From Actinobacillus porcinus (GTDB lineage Bacteria > Pseudomonadota > Gammaproteobacteria > Enterobacterales > Pasteurellaceae), in the NCBI RefSeq assembly GCF_901764995.1, contig NZ_CABFKI010000005.1, positions 1 to 64,000 of the forward strand: a stretch of DNA of 64,000 bases, written 5' to 3'. Made by a program: the position numbers and the translations under genes. The notes under the pieces are model-generated. The model was not told the origin of the DNA, did not search any database, and saw only the letters and a program-made list of their open reading frames with translations. This document shows positions 56,841-64,000 of the stretch, in pieces (positions within the stretch are counted from its first letter, which is position 1; each line of letters opens with the position of its first letter).

Positions 56841-56999
56841 ATGGATCTCGGTCTTACGGCGTTGATGCTGGCTCGTATTCAGTTTGCATTTACCGTTTCT
56901 TTTCACATTATTTTTCCTGCAACTTCTATCGGTTTGGCGTGCTTTTTGGCTTTTATCGAATGGCTTCCACACCTTTTCCCCGCAAACGTTTTTGGTTAA
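56841..56999 (+). pseudogene. 5' fragment of a cytochrome bd/CioA-type oxidase subunit I gene
   Basis: The frame starts at an ATG with AGGG upstream and reads MDLGLTALMLARIQFAFTVS, then FHIIFPATSIGLACFLAFIEW, the conserved first helix of the cyanide-insensitive type of cytochrome bd subunit I. After about 42 codons the similarity ends and a stop follows at 56997-56999. Subunit I proteins normally have over 440 residues, so the gene is truncated. The breakpoint meets a rhuM fragment on the other strand. Confidence 0.75.
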
Positions 57000-57093
57000 G
57001 CACATAACCTTGCACCAAAAATTGTTTCAACGTTTGGGTTGCCCATTGACGGAATTGTGTCGCTCGCTTAGAACTAATTCGATAAACGTGATT
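56975..57093 (-). pseudogene. Fragment of a rhuM-family (COG3943) gene
   Basis: On the minus strand the frame reads NHVYRISSKRATQFRQWATQ followed by TLKQFLVQGYVLNQKRLRGK. The pattern SKRATQFRxWAT...L...GYVLNxKRL is the conserved centre of RhuM-family proteins. Neither end of the gene is present: no start, and the rest of about 330 residues is missing. It is a remnant joined to the oxidase fragment. Confidence 0.65.
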
Positions 57094-57158
57094 GTTTTTT
57101 ATAGTAGTAGAATGGTGCGTTTGCTAACGCACCATTCAGCATATAAAACAACCGACCT

Positions 57159-58025
57159 TTATCCCCCAACCTGCACACTCGGAGCTACACCAAAATAACG
57201 TTTGTATTCTCGGCTAAACTGACTGGGGCTTTCGTAGCCCACTTGGTAGGCGGTTTCAGCAATCGCCATATTTTCTTGTAAAATCAATCGTTTCGCCTCC
57301 ATTAGCCGCAGGGATTTTTGGTATTGTAGGGGCGATAGTGTGGTGATTTCTTTAAAGTGATGATGAAAGCCCGACAGCGACATTCCGCATAGTTCCGCCA
57401 GCGTTTCTATCCGCACCGTTTCACGAAAATACTGTTGCAAATACTGGGTCGCTTTGGCGATTTTTTGCGTATTTGAACCAAAACTCACCATCTGTTTCAA
57501 TTTGTTTCCCTGCTCGCCTTTGAGTAATCGGTAATAGATTTCCTGTTGGATAAGCGGTGCAAGAAATGCTATATCACTTGGATTTTCGTGCAAGAGCAAT
57601 AAACGTGCAAAGGCATTTTTCAATTCACTCTCTAAATGCCATTGCGTGAAAGCGGTAGGATTTATCTCGGATTTTGCAACTGGCAAAGTTTGTTCTAACA
57701 GTATTTTATTCACCGCTTGTAAATCAATTTTCATTGATAACACCACAAAAGGCTCTTCGGGGCTTGCCTTAGTAATCTTGCCACACATCGGAATATCCAC
57801 AGGGCAGAACATAAAATGTTGCGGATCAAACAAAAAATGCTGCTCTCCCAACCGCACTTCACGCTCGCCGTTTATCACAATGCAAATACTCGGCTCTTGA
57901 ATCACATTTTCATAGGAAAACGGCTGATCGCTATGATGAATAACCAGCCCTTTAATCGGAGAATGATAGGTTTGATTATGGGGAATAAGCTGTAACAAGC
58001 GTTTAAATTGACTATCTGAAAGCAT
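57159..58025 (-). CDS. AraC-family transcriptional regulator
   Basis: A 288-residue regulator with an N-terminal cupin-like sensor (AraC_N type, with GLVIHHSDQPFSYENVIQEPSICIVINGEREV) and two C-terminal helix-turn-helix units: TLAELCGMSLSGFHHHFKEIT and IAETAYQVGYESPSQFSREYKRYFG. This layout is that of the YqhC-like regulators. It is divergent from ohr with a short shared promoter region, so it may control ohr; this is unlike the usual MarR-type OhrR and is inference. Confidence 0.9.
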   Translation of the reverse strand: MLSDSQFKRLLQLIPHNQTYHSPIKGLVIHHSDQPFSYENVIQEPSICIVINGEREVRLGEQHFLFDPQHFMFCPVDIPMCGKITKASPEEPFVVLSMKIDLQAVNKILLEQTLPVAKSEINPTAFTQWHLESELKNAFARLLLLHENPSDIAFLAPLIQQEIYYRLLKGEQGNKLKQMVSFGSNTQKIAKATQYLQQYFRETVRIETLAELCGMSLSGFHHHFKEITTLSPLQYQKSLRLMEAKRLILQENMAIAETAYQVGYESPSQFSREYKRYFGVAPSVQVGG

Positions 58026-58142
58026 AATAATTTGGAGAATTAGGCAAGATATTTGTAGAAATTATATATAGCTTGAAAGCGCAATTCAATATAATAGCCA
58101 CATTCAAAAACAGAATAATGTACGAATAATATGAGGTTAAAT

Positions 58143-58574
58143 ATGAAAATCTTTTACAAAACATCAGCAACAGCAACCGGCGGACGTGACGGACGTACTC
58201 AAGTAGATGACGGCTCTATCGGCTTTGATTTAGTCGGCTTTCAAAACGAAAGTGGTAAAGTCGGCACTAATCCTGAACAACTTTTTGCAATGGGCTATGC
58301 CGCTTGCTTTGATAGTGCAATGAACCACGTTGCCCCAAGTTTAGGCTTAAAACCCACCAAATCAAGCACCACCGTTGGCGTAGGCATTGGACAAAAAGCA
58401 GATGGTGCATTTAGTTTGGATTTAGACATTACCATTACCGTTGAAGGCTTGAGTTTGGAAGAGGCGAAAACCTTAATCGAAAAAGCTCACGCCGTTTGCC
58501 CATACTCCAACGCAACACGCGGCAATGTTGATGTACGTTTGCACGTTAATGTGGTTCAGACTTTTGATTTGTAA
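58143..58574 (+). CDS. ohr: Organic hydroperoxide resistance protein Ohr
   Basis: A 143-residue thiol peroxidase of the Ohr/OsmC family. It begins MKIFYKTSATATGGRDGRTQ, and the two redox Cys are in MGYAACFDSAMNHV and AHAVCPYSNATRGN. It detoxifies organic hydroperoxides using a dithiol. The frame extends to an ATG at 58131, but GAGG lies between the two, so ATG 58143 is the start. Confidence 0.96.
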   Translation: MKIFYKTSATATGGRDGRTQVDDGSIGFDLVGFQNESGKVGTNPEQLFAMGYAACFDSAMNHVAPSLGLKPTKSSTTVGVGIGQKADGAFSLDLDITITVEGLSLEEAKTLIEKAHAVCPYSNATRGNVDVRLHVNVVQTFDL

Positions 58575-58593
58575 TGATGTTTTAGATTAAAAA

Positions 58594-58640
58594 GCAAGCG
58601 GTCATTTTCGCAAAATCTTTTGCAAAAACGACCGCACTTT
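58594..58640. terminator. Bidirectional terminator made of two different uptake-signal types
   Basis: The left arm contains GCAAGCGGTCATTTTC, like the Actinobacillus-type uptake signal; the right arm is ACCGCACTT, the Haemophilus type. GCGGTCATTTTCGCAAAA and TTTTGCAAAAACGACCGC pair over 18 positions with two mismatches, followed by TTTTATTT after the right arm. Confidence 0.7.
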
Positions 58641-58996
58641 TATTTCTTAGCCGTCAAATAAAAACTTTCATCTATCAATTCATAGAGCAATTTATCGTTT
58701 ATTTCAGCTAAATTCAGGCTCAACCAATGCTCTTTATTCATATGATAAGCAGGGTAAATGCCGTTCATCATTCGCAAAGAACCGATTTCTTTAGGTTTGG
58801 CTTTCACATTAACCACCCAAATTTCTGCGTCATTTTCCAGCCCAAGTTTATGGGCAGGAATGTTCATCAATAGCGCAAACCATTTGCGATGATACGAATG
58901 ACGAAACACCGCATAATCAGGGTATTTCGCCCAAGGATATTCAGGCTCAATGCCATAATGCTGTTGAATGTAAGATGAAAGTGTTAATGCGTTCAT
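58640..58996 (-). CDS. MmcQ/YjbR-family protein
   Basis: A 118-residue protein of the YjbR family (double wing fold). Conserved parts are YGIEPEYPWAKYPDYAVFRH, KWFALLMNIPAHKLGL and IYPAYHMNKEHWLSLNL. The biochemical role is not established. I choose ATG 58996; the frame extends to a TTG at 59029 that is unlikely to be used. Confidence 0.88.
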   Translation of the reverse strand: MNALTLSSYIQQHYGIEPEYPWAKYPDYAVFRHSYHRKWFALLMNIPAHKLGLENDAEIWVVNVKAKPKEIGSLRMMNGIYPAYHMNKEHWLSLNLAEINDKLLYELIDESFYLTAKK

Positions 58997-59098
58997 TGTT
59001 TTATCCGCTATTATGTTGTATTGGCACAAAAGTTAATTCTTAAGAAGTCGAGTAGAGTGGGCATCCTTGCCCACCCTTGTATCTACATTTTCACGAGA

Positions 59099-61516
59099 TT
59101 ATCTTGCCGGCTGTGCTTCTTCGATGATTGACGGTGATTTAGGTTTGTTATCCAATACATCCCACAGACTTTCAGCTTTTGTCGCAGACGGTGTTTCTGT
59201 TGATTGCGCCGGTTTGCTTGAATTCACTGCGGGGGATTCATTTATTGCATCAACAGGTTCACTACCTGCACAGAAGTTTTGGTTTTTATCAATCCAAACG
59301 GGAATATTACGTACAGGGCTTGCGCAGTTCCAACTGCCGTAGCTATTAATCCCAATCATTTTGATAGCTTGTGGTTTTTCAGGTTTAAAGGCTTTTATGT
59401 TAGCGCGAGCAAGGTAGTTTTTATATAAGTGTAGCGCGCCACTTGCCCCGGTCAGTTTTGTGTCACCATTATCATCCCGCCCCACCCAAACGGTTGTTAC
59501 GTGTTCGCCATCAACGCCCACAAACCAAGTATCACGAGCGTCATTGGTTGTGCCTGTTTTGCCGGCTAAATGTAGATCCGCATAGTCGTTCATTAGACTA
59601 CGTCCCGTACCACGTTCCACCACTTGTTGCATGGCATAAAGGGTTTGGTACGCGGCTTCTGCGGGTACAACTTGTTCAGGTTGCGTATTATGTTGATACA
59701 ACACCTTCCCTTGGCGAGTGGCGATCGTATCAATTGTAGTGAGCTGAATTTTTCCCCCATTATTGGCAATGGTTTGATAGAGCTTCGTTACATCATAAGG
59801 CGAAATAGAATAAGAGCCCAATAAGGTTGCCGGCACATGTGGGATTTTCACTTTATCCCAACCCATGGCTTTTTGGGTGGCAATCACTTCTTTCAAGCCC
59901 ACTTTCATCCCAATATTGACTGTCGGAATATTAAGCGAACGCGCTAAGGCATCCACTAACATAACCGAACCGCCATAATGGCGATCATAGTTGCGTGGTT
60001 GCCACGGTGGGCTGCCTTTTACCGTAATGGTAATCGGTTGGTTATTAATCGGCGTATTTAAACGGAACTTATCAGGGTGTGAAAGTGCGGTTAAATAAAC
60101 CGATGGTTTGACCAATGAACCAATTTGACGTTGTGCCATGGTAGCACGGTTAAAACCCGCGTAGTTGATTTGAGTTCCCCCCACAATGGCGCGGATTTCC
60201 CCATGTTTGTAATCAGCGATTACCATCGCCGATTGCAAGGCAGGGTTTTTCGTTTGAAGCTGTAATTCTGCGGTGCCATTTAAGACCGCTTGCTCTGCAT
60301 AACGTTGTTGGTTTGGATCAAGGGTTGTAAAAATTCGCGCGCCTAATAATTGATTATCGCGCTGTTCCCCTAAGTTTTCACGCAATTCACTTTGTAATGT
60401 CTGAATAAATGCAGGGTAGTTGCGAGCAATATTTCCTTTGGTTTGAACGCCAAGGGGACGTTTGCTTAGGGTTTGATAAAGTTCTTCATCAATCATTTTA
60501 TGCTCAACCATTAAACGCAAGACCACATTACGGCGTTCAAGGGCGAGAGCAGGATTGCGCCAAGGGTTGTAAAGGGATGGGCCTTTTACCATACCCACCA
60601 ATAAGGCAATTTGATCAAGACTGATTTCGCGCACAGAATGGCCAAAATAAAAATGGCTGGCGAGTTCAAAGCCATGAATCTGCGAATCCCCATTTTGACC
60701 AAGATAAATCTCATTGAGATAGGTTTCTAAAATGGTGTTTTTTTCATAACGAAAATCCAACATGATTGCCATAAAGGCTTCGTTGATTTTTCGTGTTAAA
60801 GAGCGTTCGTTACTTAAAAACAGGTTTTTAACGAGCTGTTGTGTCAGTGTACTTCCACCTTGCACTGTATGTCCGGCACGGAAATTGGTGTACATGGCTC
60901 GCGCAATACCTAATGGGCTAATGCCACCATGTTCATAAAAACGGCGATCTTCCGTTAAAATTAAGGCATCAATCAATAAACGAGGGTATTGTTGCAACGG
61001 GATCGCTAAACGTTCTTCTTTATCTTCATCAGATTGCAACATGGCAATGAGTTTTGGTGCGAGACGAAATTCAGGTATGGTTTTGACTGTAACCAAATCT
61101 TCAATCGTGGCTAATTTACCTTGAGCAAAACGCAGGCGTAACACTCGTTGTGGTTCCGCGCCTGTTGGAAATGGAAATGAACGGCGTAATAAAACAATGG
61201 TGCCATCTTCAATTTTGAAATCACCGGGGGCGGCGATTAGGGTCGTTTGACGGTAGTCATTATCCAGTAAAATTTGCTTGATCTGTTCCAGTGACAGCTT
61301 ATCTTCAACGCGGATGCTTTCAATGCGGCTATAAACTTCCGCCGGTAATCGCCAAATTTGCCCATCCATTTTGGCACGAATTTGTCCGTCTAAATAAATG
61401 CCGTAAAAGGTCGCTAACGCAGCTGCGGTTAAGGCAAATTTTGCTGCAGTACCTTTCCAGGTTTTATACCATGGTTTTGTCAGGTGAGTATGATCTTTAT
61501 TTGCTTGTGCTGACAT
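59099..61516 (-). CDS. mrcB: Penicillin-binding protein 1B
   Basis: An 805-residue bifunctional peptidoglycan synthase. A membrane anchor lies near residues 22-43. The glycosyltransferase domain has LTEDRRFYEHGG (catalytic Glu), QGGSTLTQQLVKN and LETYLNEIYLGQ. The transpeptidase domain has the SxxK Ser in GSLVKPSVY, SLN in ARSLNIPTVN, and KTGT in AGKTGTTND. The tail is Pro/Ser-rich. It is first in a minus-strand row following erpA and yacL. Confidence 0.96.
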   Translation of the reverse strand: MSAQANKDHTHLTKPWYKTWKGTAAKFALTAAALATFYGIYLDGQIRAKMDGQIWRLPAEVYSRIESIRVEDKLSLEQIKQILLDNDYRQTTLIAAPGDFKIEDGTIVLLRRSFPFPTGAEPQRVLRLRFAQGKLATIEDLVTVKTIPEFRLAPKLIAMLQSDEDKEERLAIPLQQYPRLLIDALILTEDRRFYEHGGISPLGIARAMYTNFRAGHTVQGGSTLTQQLVKNLFLSNERSLTRKINEAFMAIMLDFRYEKNTILETYLNEIYLGQNGDSQIHGFELASHFYFGHSVREISLDQIALLVGMVKGPSLYNPWRNPALALERRNVVLRLMVEHKMIDEELYQTLSKRPLGVQTKGNIARNYPAFIQTLQSELRENLGEQRDNQLLGARIFTTLDPNQQRYAEQAVLNGTAELQLQTKNPALQSAMVIADYKHGEIRAIVGGTQINYAGFNRATMAQRQIGSLVKPSVYLTALSHPDKFRLNTPINNQPITITVKGSPPWQPRNYDRHYGGSVMLVDALARSLNIPTVNIGMKVGLKEVIATQKAMGWDKVKIPHVPATLLGSYSISPYDVTKLYQTIANNGGKIQLTTIDTIATRQGKVLYQHNTQPEQVVPAEAAYQTLYAMQQVVERGTGRSLMNDYADLHLAGKTGTTNDARDTWFVGVDGEHVTTVWVGRDDNGDTKLTGASGALHLYKNYLARANIKAFKPEKPQAIKMIGINSYGSWNCASPVRNIPVWIDKNQNFCAGSEPVDAINESPAVNSSKPAQSTETPSATKAESLWDVLDNKPKSPSIIEEAQPAR

Positions 61517-61549
61517 GGTTGCTCATATTCCTAAAAAAATAACCGCACT

Positions 61550-61918
61550 TTAGCGGCTATGAGTAAAATCCTGATAGGCGAGAAGAAAATGCTCAAAGTC
61601 TTCTAAGCCGCAAAATGCAATGCTTTCTTCATCGTAATAGTGAAAATCCGGTTCGAGTTCATCACTAACGGTAAAGGCTAAATTATTCGCTCTGACCATG
61701 ACTTCATCCGCATTAATAAACAAGCTATATTCTTTGCCAATTAATGTCATTTCTTGTTCACAAAGACGTTTTTTTGCTTGTTGAATAGCATTAAGTGCGG
61801 TGGAAATTAACTGAGAATTATGGGGTAATTCTGTATTAAACCAATTTGCCACGGCAATATGTTCCATTGAACATTTTGCCATCACATTGCCCTGAAAGTG
61901 TGTAAATTGGAAATCCAT
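61550..61918 (-). CDS. yacL: YacL family protein (UPF0231)
   Basis: A 122-residue protein. It begins MDFQFTHFQGNVMAKCSMEHIAVANWFNTE and contains SLFINADEVMVRAN, the pattern of the UPF0231/YacL family of gammaproteobacteria. Function unknown. The frame is open to 61990, but that part overlaps erpA; ATG 61918 matches the family start. It lies ten bases after erpA. Confidence 0.9.
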   Translation of the reverse strand: MDFQFTHFQGNVMAKCSMEHIAVANWFNTELPHNSQLISTALNAIQQAKKRLCEQEMTLIGKEYSLFINADEVMVRANNLAFTVSDELEPDFHYYDEESIAFCGLEDFEHFLLAYQDFTHSR

Positions 61919-61928
61919 AGCCTGAAAA

Positions 61929-62270
61929 TTAGATACTAAATGATGAACCGCAACCACAAGTGCTGGAAGCATTTGGGTTTTGTACCACAAAACGCGAACC
62001 TTCTAAACCTTCTGTGTAATCTACCGTTGCGCCAATTAAATATTGCAAACTCATTGGATCAACTACTAAATTCACGCCTGCGTTTTCTACGGTTAAGTCC
62101 CCATCGTTGACTTTTTCATCAAAAGTAAAACCGTATTGGAAACCGCTACAGCCACCGCCGGTAATATAGACGCGTAATTTTAAATTGGCGTTTTCTTCTT
62201 CTGTAATTAATGCTTTCACTTTGTTTGCGGCGGCATCAGTAAAATTAAGGGGAACTGAAATATCTGTCAT
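61929..62270 (-). CDS. erpA: Iron-sulfur cluster insertion protein ErpA
   Basis: A 113-residue A-type carrier that delivers Fe-S clusters to apoproteins. The three ligand Cys are in [13 protein letters not shown] and the C-terminal [12 protein letters not shown] choose ATG 62270 ([10 protein letters not shown]), preceded by AGGAAA; the frame extends to 62318. It is divergent from map. Confidence 0.96.
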   Translation of the reverse strand: MTDISVPLNFTDAAANKVKALITEEENANLKLRVYITGGGCSGFQYGFTFDEKVNDGDLTVENAGVNLVVDPMSLQYLIGATVDYTEGLEGSRFVVQNPNASSTCGCGSSFSI

Positions 62271-62398
62271 AATGTGCTTTCCTATAAAATCTGTCATAAA
62301 TAGCGGTTTATTATCCAATAACCCACAAGAACGTTCAAGGATATTTTCGCCTATCCTGCTTATATGATATGATACGCGGACATTTTTAAGGAGAGTTT

Positions 62399-63202
62399 AT
62401 GAGTATTCCATTAAGAAACGAAGAAGAAATTGTAAAATTACGCGAAGCCTGCCGATTAGCACAAGATGTATTGGTGATGATTGAACCCTATGTGAAAGCA
62501 GGGGTGAGCACAGGCGAACTCGATCGTATTTGTCATGATTATATGGTGAATGTGCAAGGCACCATTCCTGCTCCATTGAATTATCACGGTTTTCCAAAAG
62601 CTACGTGTATTTCAATCAACGAAGTGGTGTGTCACGGCATTCCAAGCGATGACCGTATTTTAAAAGACGGCGATATTCTCAATATTGATGTGACGGTGAT
62701 TAAAGACGGTTATTACGGCGATAACTCAAAAATGTATATTGTCGGCGAGCCACCTATTCGCAGCAAAAAACTCGTGGAAGCAGCACAAGAAGCCCTTTAT
62801 GTGGGATTACGTGCCGTGAAGCCCGGTGTGCGTTTAAATGAAATTGGTAAGGCCGTGCAAAAATACACGGAAAGTCAAGGGTTTAGCGTGGTACGCGAAT
62901 ATTGCGGACATGGTATCGGTACCGAATTCCATTGCGAACCCCAAGTGTTGCATTATTACGCCGATGATGGTGGTGTGATTTTGCAAAAAGGTATGGTCTT
63001 TACCATTGAGCCAATGATTAACGCAGGCAAAAAAGAAACCCGTTTAATGGGCGATGGTTGGACGGTGAAAACCAAAGATCGTAGCCACAGCGCACAATAT
63101 GAACATCAAATCGTGGTGACTGACAACGGTTGTGAAGTGATGACCATTCGCGAAGAAGAAGAAAAAGCCGGCCGTATTTCGCGTGTTATGGTGAATGTGT
63201 AA
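62399..63202 (+). CDS. map: Methionine aminopeptidase, type I
   Basis: A 267-residue metalloprotease that removes the initiator Met. Metal ligands are in ILNIDVTVIKDGYYGDNSKMY (two Asp), the GHGIGTEFHCEP His, FTIEPMI Glu and EHQIVVTDNG-region Glu. AAGGAGAG precedes the ATG. In this family glnD follows map; here a GIY-YIG domain intervenes. Confidence 0.97.
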   Translation: MSIPLRNEEEIVKLREACRLAQDVLVMIEPYVKAGVSTGELDRICHDYMVNVQGTIPAPLNYHGFPKATCISINEVVCHGIPSDDRILKDGDILNIDVTVIKDGYYGDNSKMYIVGEPPIRSKKLVEAAQEALYVGLRAVKPGVRLNEIGKAVQKYTESQGFSVVREYCGHGIGTEFHCEPQVLHYYADDGGVILQKGMVFTIEPMINAGKKETRLMGDGWTVKTKDRSHSAQYEHQIVVTDNGCEVMTIREEEEKAGRISRVMVNV

Positions 63203-63225
63203 CCGAGAATTTATTGCTCAGGGTT

Positions 63226-63256
63226 AGCCGTTTGGTGAGCCTGTCGAACCACGGCT
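63226..63256. repeat. Hairpin repeat with conserved core (copy 2)
   Basis: AGCCG, then TTTGGTGAGCCTGTCGAACCA, then CGGCT. The core matches copy 1 except for one C/T change, and the stem is different but still complementary. Confidence 0.7.
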
Positions 63257-63290
63257 GATTAGCCCGCCAATATATCTGCATGAGGTAAAA

Positions 63291-64000
63291 ATGATAGGGT
63301 GGATGTATATTCTAAAATGTGCGGACGGTAGTTATTATACAGGAAGTACGAGAGATCTTGAGGGACGGATATATGAACACCAAAATGGTTTAGGTGCGAA
63401 TTATACTCGAAAGCGTTTACCTGTAGAATTAGTCTATTGTGAAGATTTTGAGACGATTGAGCAAGCCTATCACAGAGAAAAACAGATACAGGGTTGGACT
63501 AAGGCAAAGAAAGAAGCATTGATTTCTGAAAATTTTGATCGTTTAGTTGAACTAGCTAAACCGAGCATAGTGGCTAATGGTTCGACAAGCTCACCAAGCG
63601 CCACTTTTTTGAATTCGAATAGCTTATTAGCTAAACCGAGCGCAGTGGCTAATGGTTCGACAAGCTCACCAAACGCCACTTTTTCCCATTCTAATATGTT
63701 ATTGACACCACAAAATATCAAATTCCAAAAAGACACGCTCAAACAAACTGAGTTAGCCCATTTTCTGCAAGCGGATGTAAATCAGTTAATTTCTGACCGC
63801 ACTTTATTCTGTGACAATTTGCTGAAACAGCTTTGGGCGCAGTTTGAATTGGATAATTCAGATTTAGCGTTAATTGCCGTGGGCGGATATGGGCGTAAGG
63901 AAATGTTTCCGATGTCGGATCTTGATTTTCTGATTTTGAGCGAAGAGAGAAATTCCCCTGAAATTGAGCAAAAAGTGAGTGCGTTTATCCAGTTTTTGTG
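63291..64000 (+). CDS. GIY-YIG nuclease domain fused in frame to the N-terminus of GlnD (runs off the window)
   Basis: The frame is open without a stop from ATG 63291 to the last base. Residues 1-85 are a UPF0213/YhbQ-like GIY-YIG domain: [27 protein letters not shown], then [31 protein letters not shown]. Residues about 88-135 are two copies of a 25-codon repeat ([17 protein letters not shown]). From residue about 136 the protein is the start of GlnD, the PII uridylyltransferase: [23 protein letters not shown] holds the nucleotidyltransferase GG and DxD motifs. GAGG precedes ATG 63291. An internal ATG at 63696 could be the native glnD start but lacks a ribosome site. Confidence 0.8.
   Translation, partial: MIGWMYILKCADGSYYTGSTRDLEGRIYEHQNGLGANYTRKRLPVELVYCEDFETIEQAYHREKQIQGWTKAKKEALISENFDRLVELAKPSIVANGSTSSPSATFLNSNSLLAKPSAVANGSTSSPNATFSHSNMLLTPQNIKFQKDTLKQTELAHFLQADVNQLISDRTLFCDNLLKQLWAQFELDNSDLALIAVGGYGRKEMFPMSDLDFLILSEERNSPEIEQKVSAFIQFL
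63569..63605 (-). repeat. Hairpin repeat with conserved core, reverse orientation (copy 3)
   Basis: On the plus strand AGTGGC and GCCACT flank GGTTCGACAAGCTCACCAA, and TTTTTT follows, so it looks like an intrinsic terminator inside the open frame. Confidence 0.75.
63644..63680 (-). repeat. Hairpin repeat with conserved core, reverse orientation (copy 4)
   Basis: Again AGTGGC and GCCACT flank the core, followed by TTTTT. It lies exactly 75 bases (25 codons) after copy 3, so the reading frame is kept. Confidence 0.75.

Overview
The window is a chromosomal segment of a Pasteurellaceae bacterium, most likely of the Haemophilus/Aggregatibacter branch. The Haemophilus-type DNA uptake signal core AAGTGCGGT (and its complement ACCGCACTT) occurs many times, in genes and as inverted pairs that form terminators. 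The base composition is A+T-rich, and the housekeeping gene order (dnaQ/rnhA, ompW-yciC-yciB-yciA-yciI, epmA/frdABCD, mrcB-yacL-erpA/map) fits this family. I cannot fix the species from the sequence alone.

Layout. 0-3.7 kb: aceE (pyruvate dehydrogenase E1) and hpt. 3.8-5.5 kb: an accessory gene pair encoding an ImmA/IrrE-type zinc peptidase and a PIN-like nuclease. 5.6-21.2 kb: a Wzx/Wzy-type O-antigen or capsule locus, very A+T-rich, with wzz-like, four glycosyltransferases, wzy, wzx, an acetyltransferase, a WbaP-type initiating transferase and the dTDP-L-rhamnose genes rmlB/A/D/C. Two nuclease-like genes are spliced into this locus on the same strand: a DUF262/DUF1524 (GmrSD-like) protein before rmlB and a YhcG-type PD-(D/E)XK protein between rmlB and rmlA. 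21.2-25.1 kb: a patchwork with higBA, pepB, a DUF4143 ATPase that ends in an inverted Neisseria-DUS-like terminator, and two degenerate copies of one gene tail.

25.1-43.9 kb is mostly core: der, yedE, two tRNA-Asp genes, dnaQ, rnhA, grpE, nadK, recN, ompW, the yci operon, arcA, smpB, lexA, mnmC, fabB, proA, tRNA-fMet, holD and rsmC. Readable regulatory sites include a LexA box at lexA, LexA half sites at recN, a perfect FNR box between ompW and yciC, and an FNR-like box before arcA.

44.9-49.4 kb is an accessory island bounded by two identical direct stem-loops. It holds a Slam-type outer-membrane translocator, a yafQ/dinJ-like toxin-antitoxin pair, a surface lipoprotein with 32-residue coiled-coil repeats (the probable Slam cargo) and an XRE regulator. 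49.4-56.6 kb: manA, frdDCBA, epmA and a membrane metallophosphoesterase. 56.8-58.6 kb: a scar where the 5' end of a cydA/cioA-like oxidase gene abuts a rhuM fragment, followed by an araC-type regulator and ohr. 58.6-64 kb: a YjbR-family gene, mrcB, yacL, erpA, map, and at the right edge an open reading frame that joins a GIY-YIG nuclease domain in frame to the start of glnD through two copies of a hairpin repeat.

The most novel items are the GIY-YIG/GlnD fusion with terminator-like hairpins inside it, the two nuclease genes inside the polysaccharide operon, the zinc peptidase/PIN pair, the bounded Slam/lipoprotein island interrupted by a toxin-antitoxin pair, and the DUS-like terminator that suggests transfer from a Neisseria relative.
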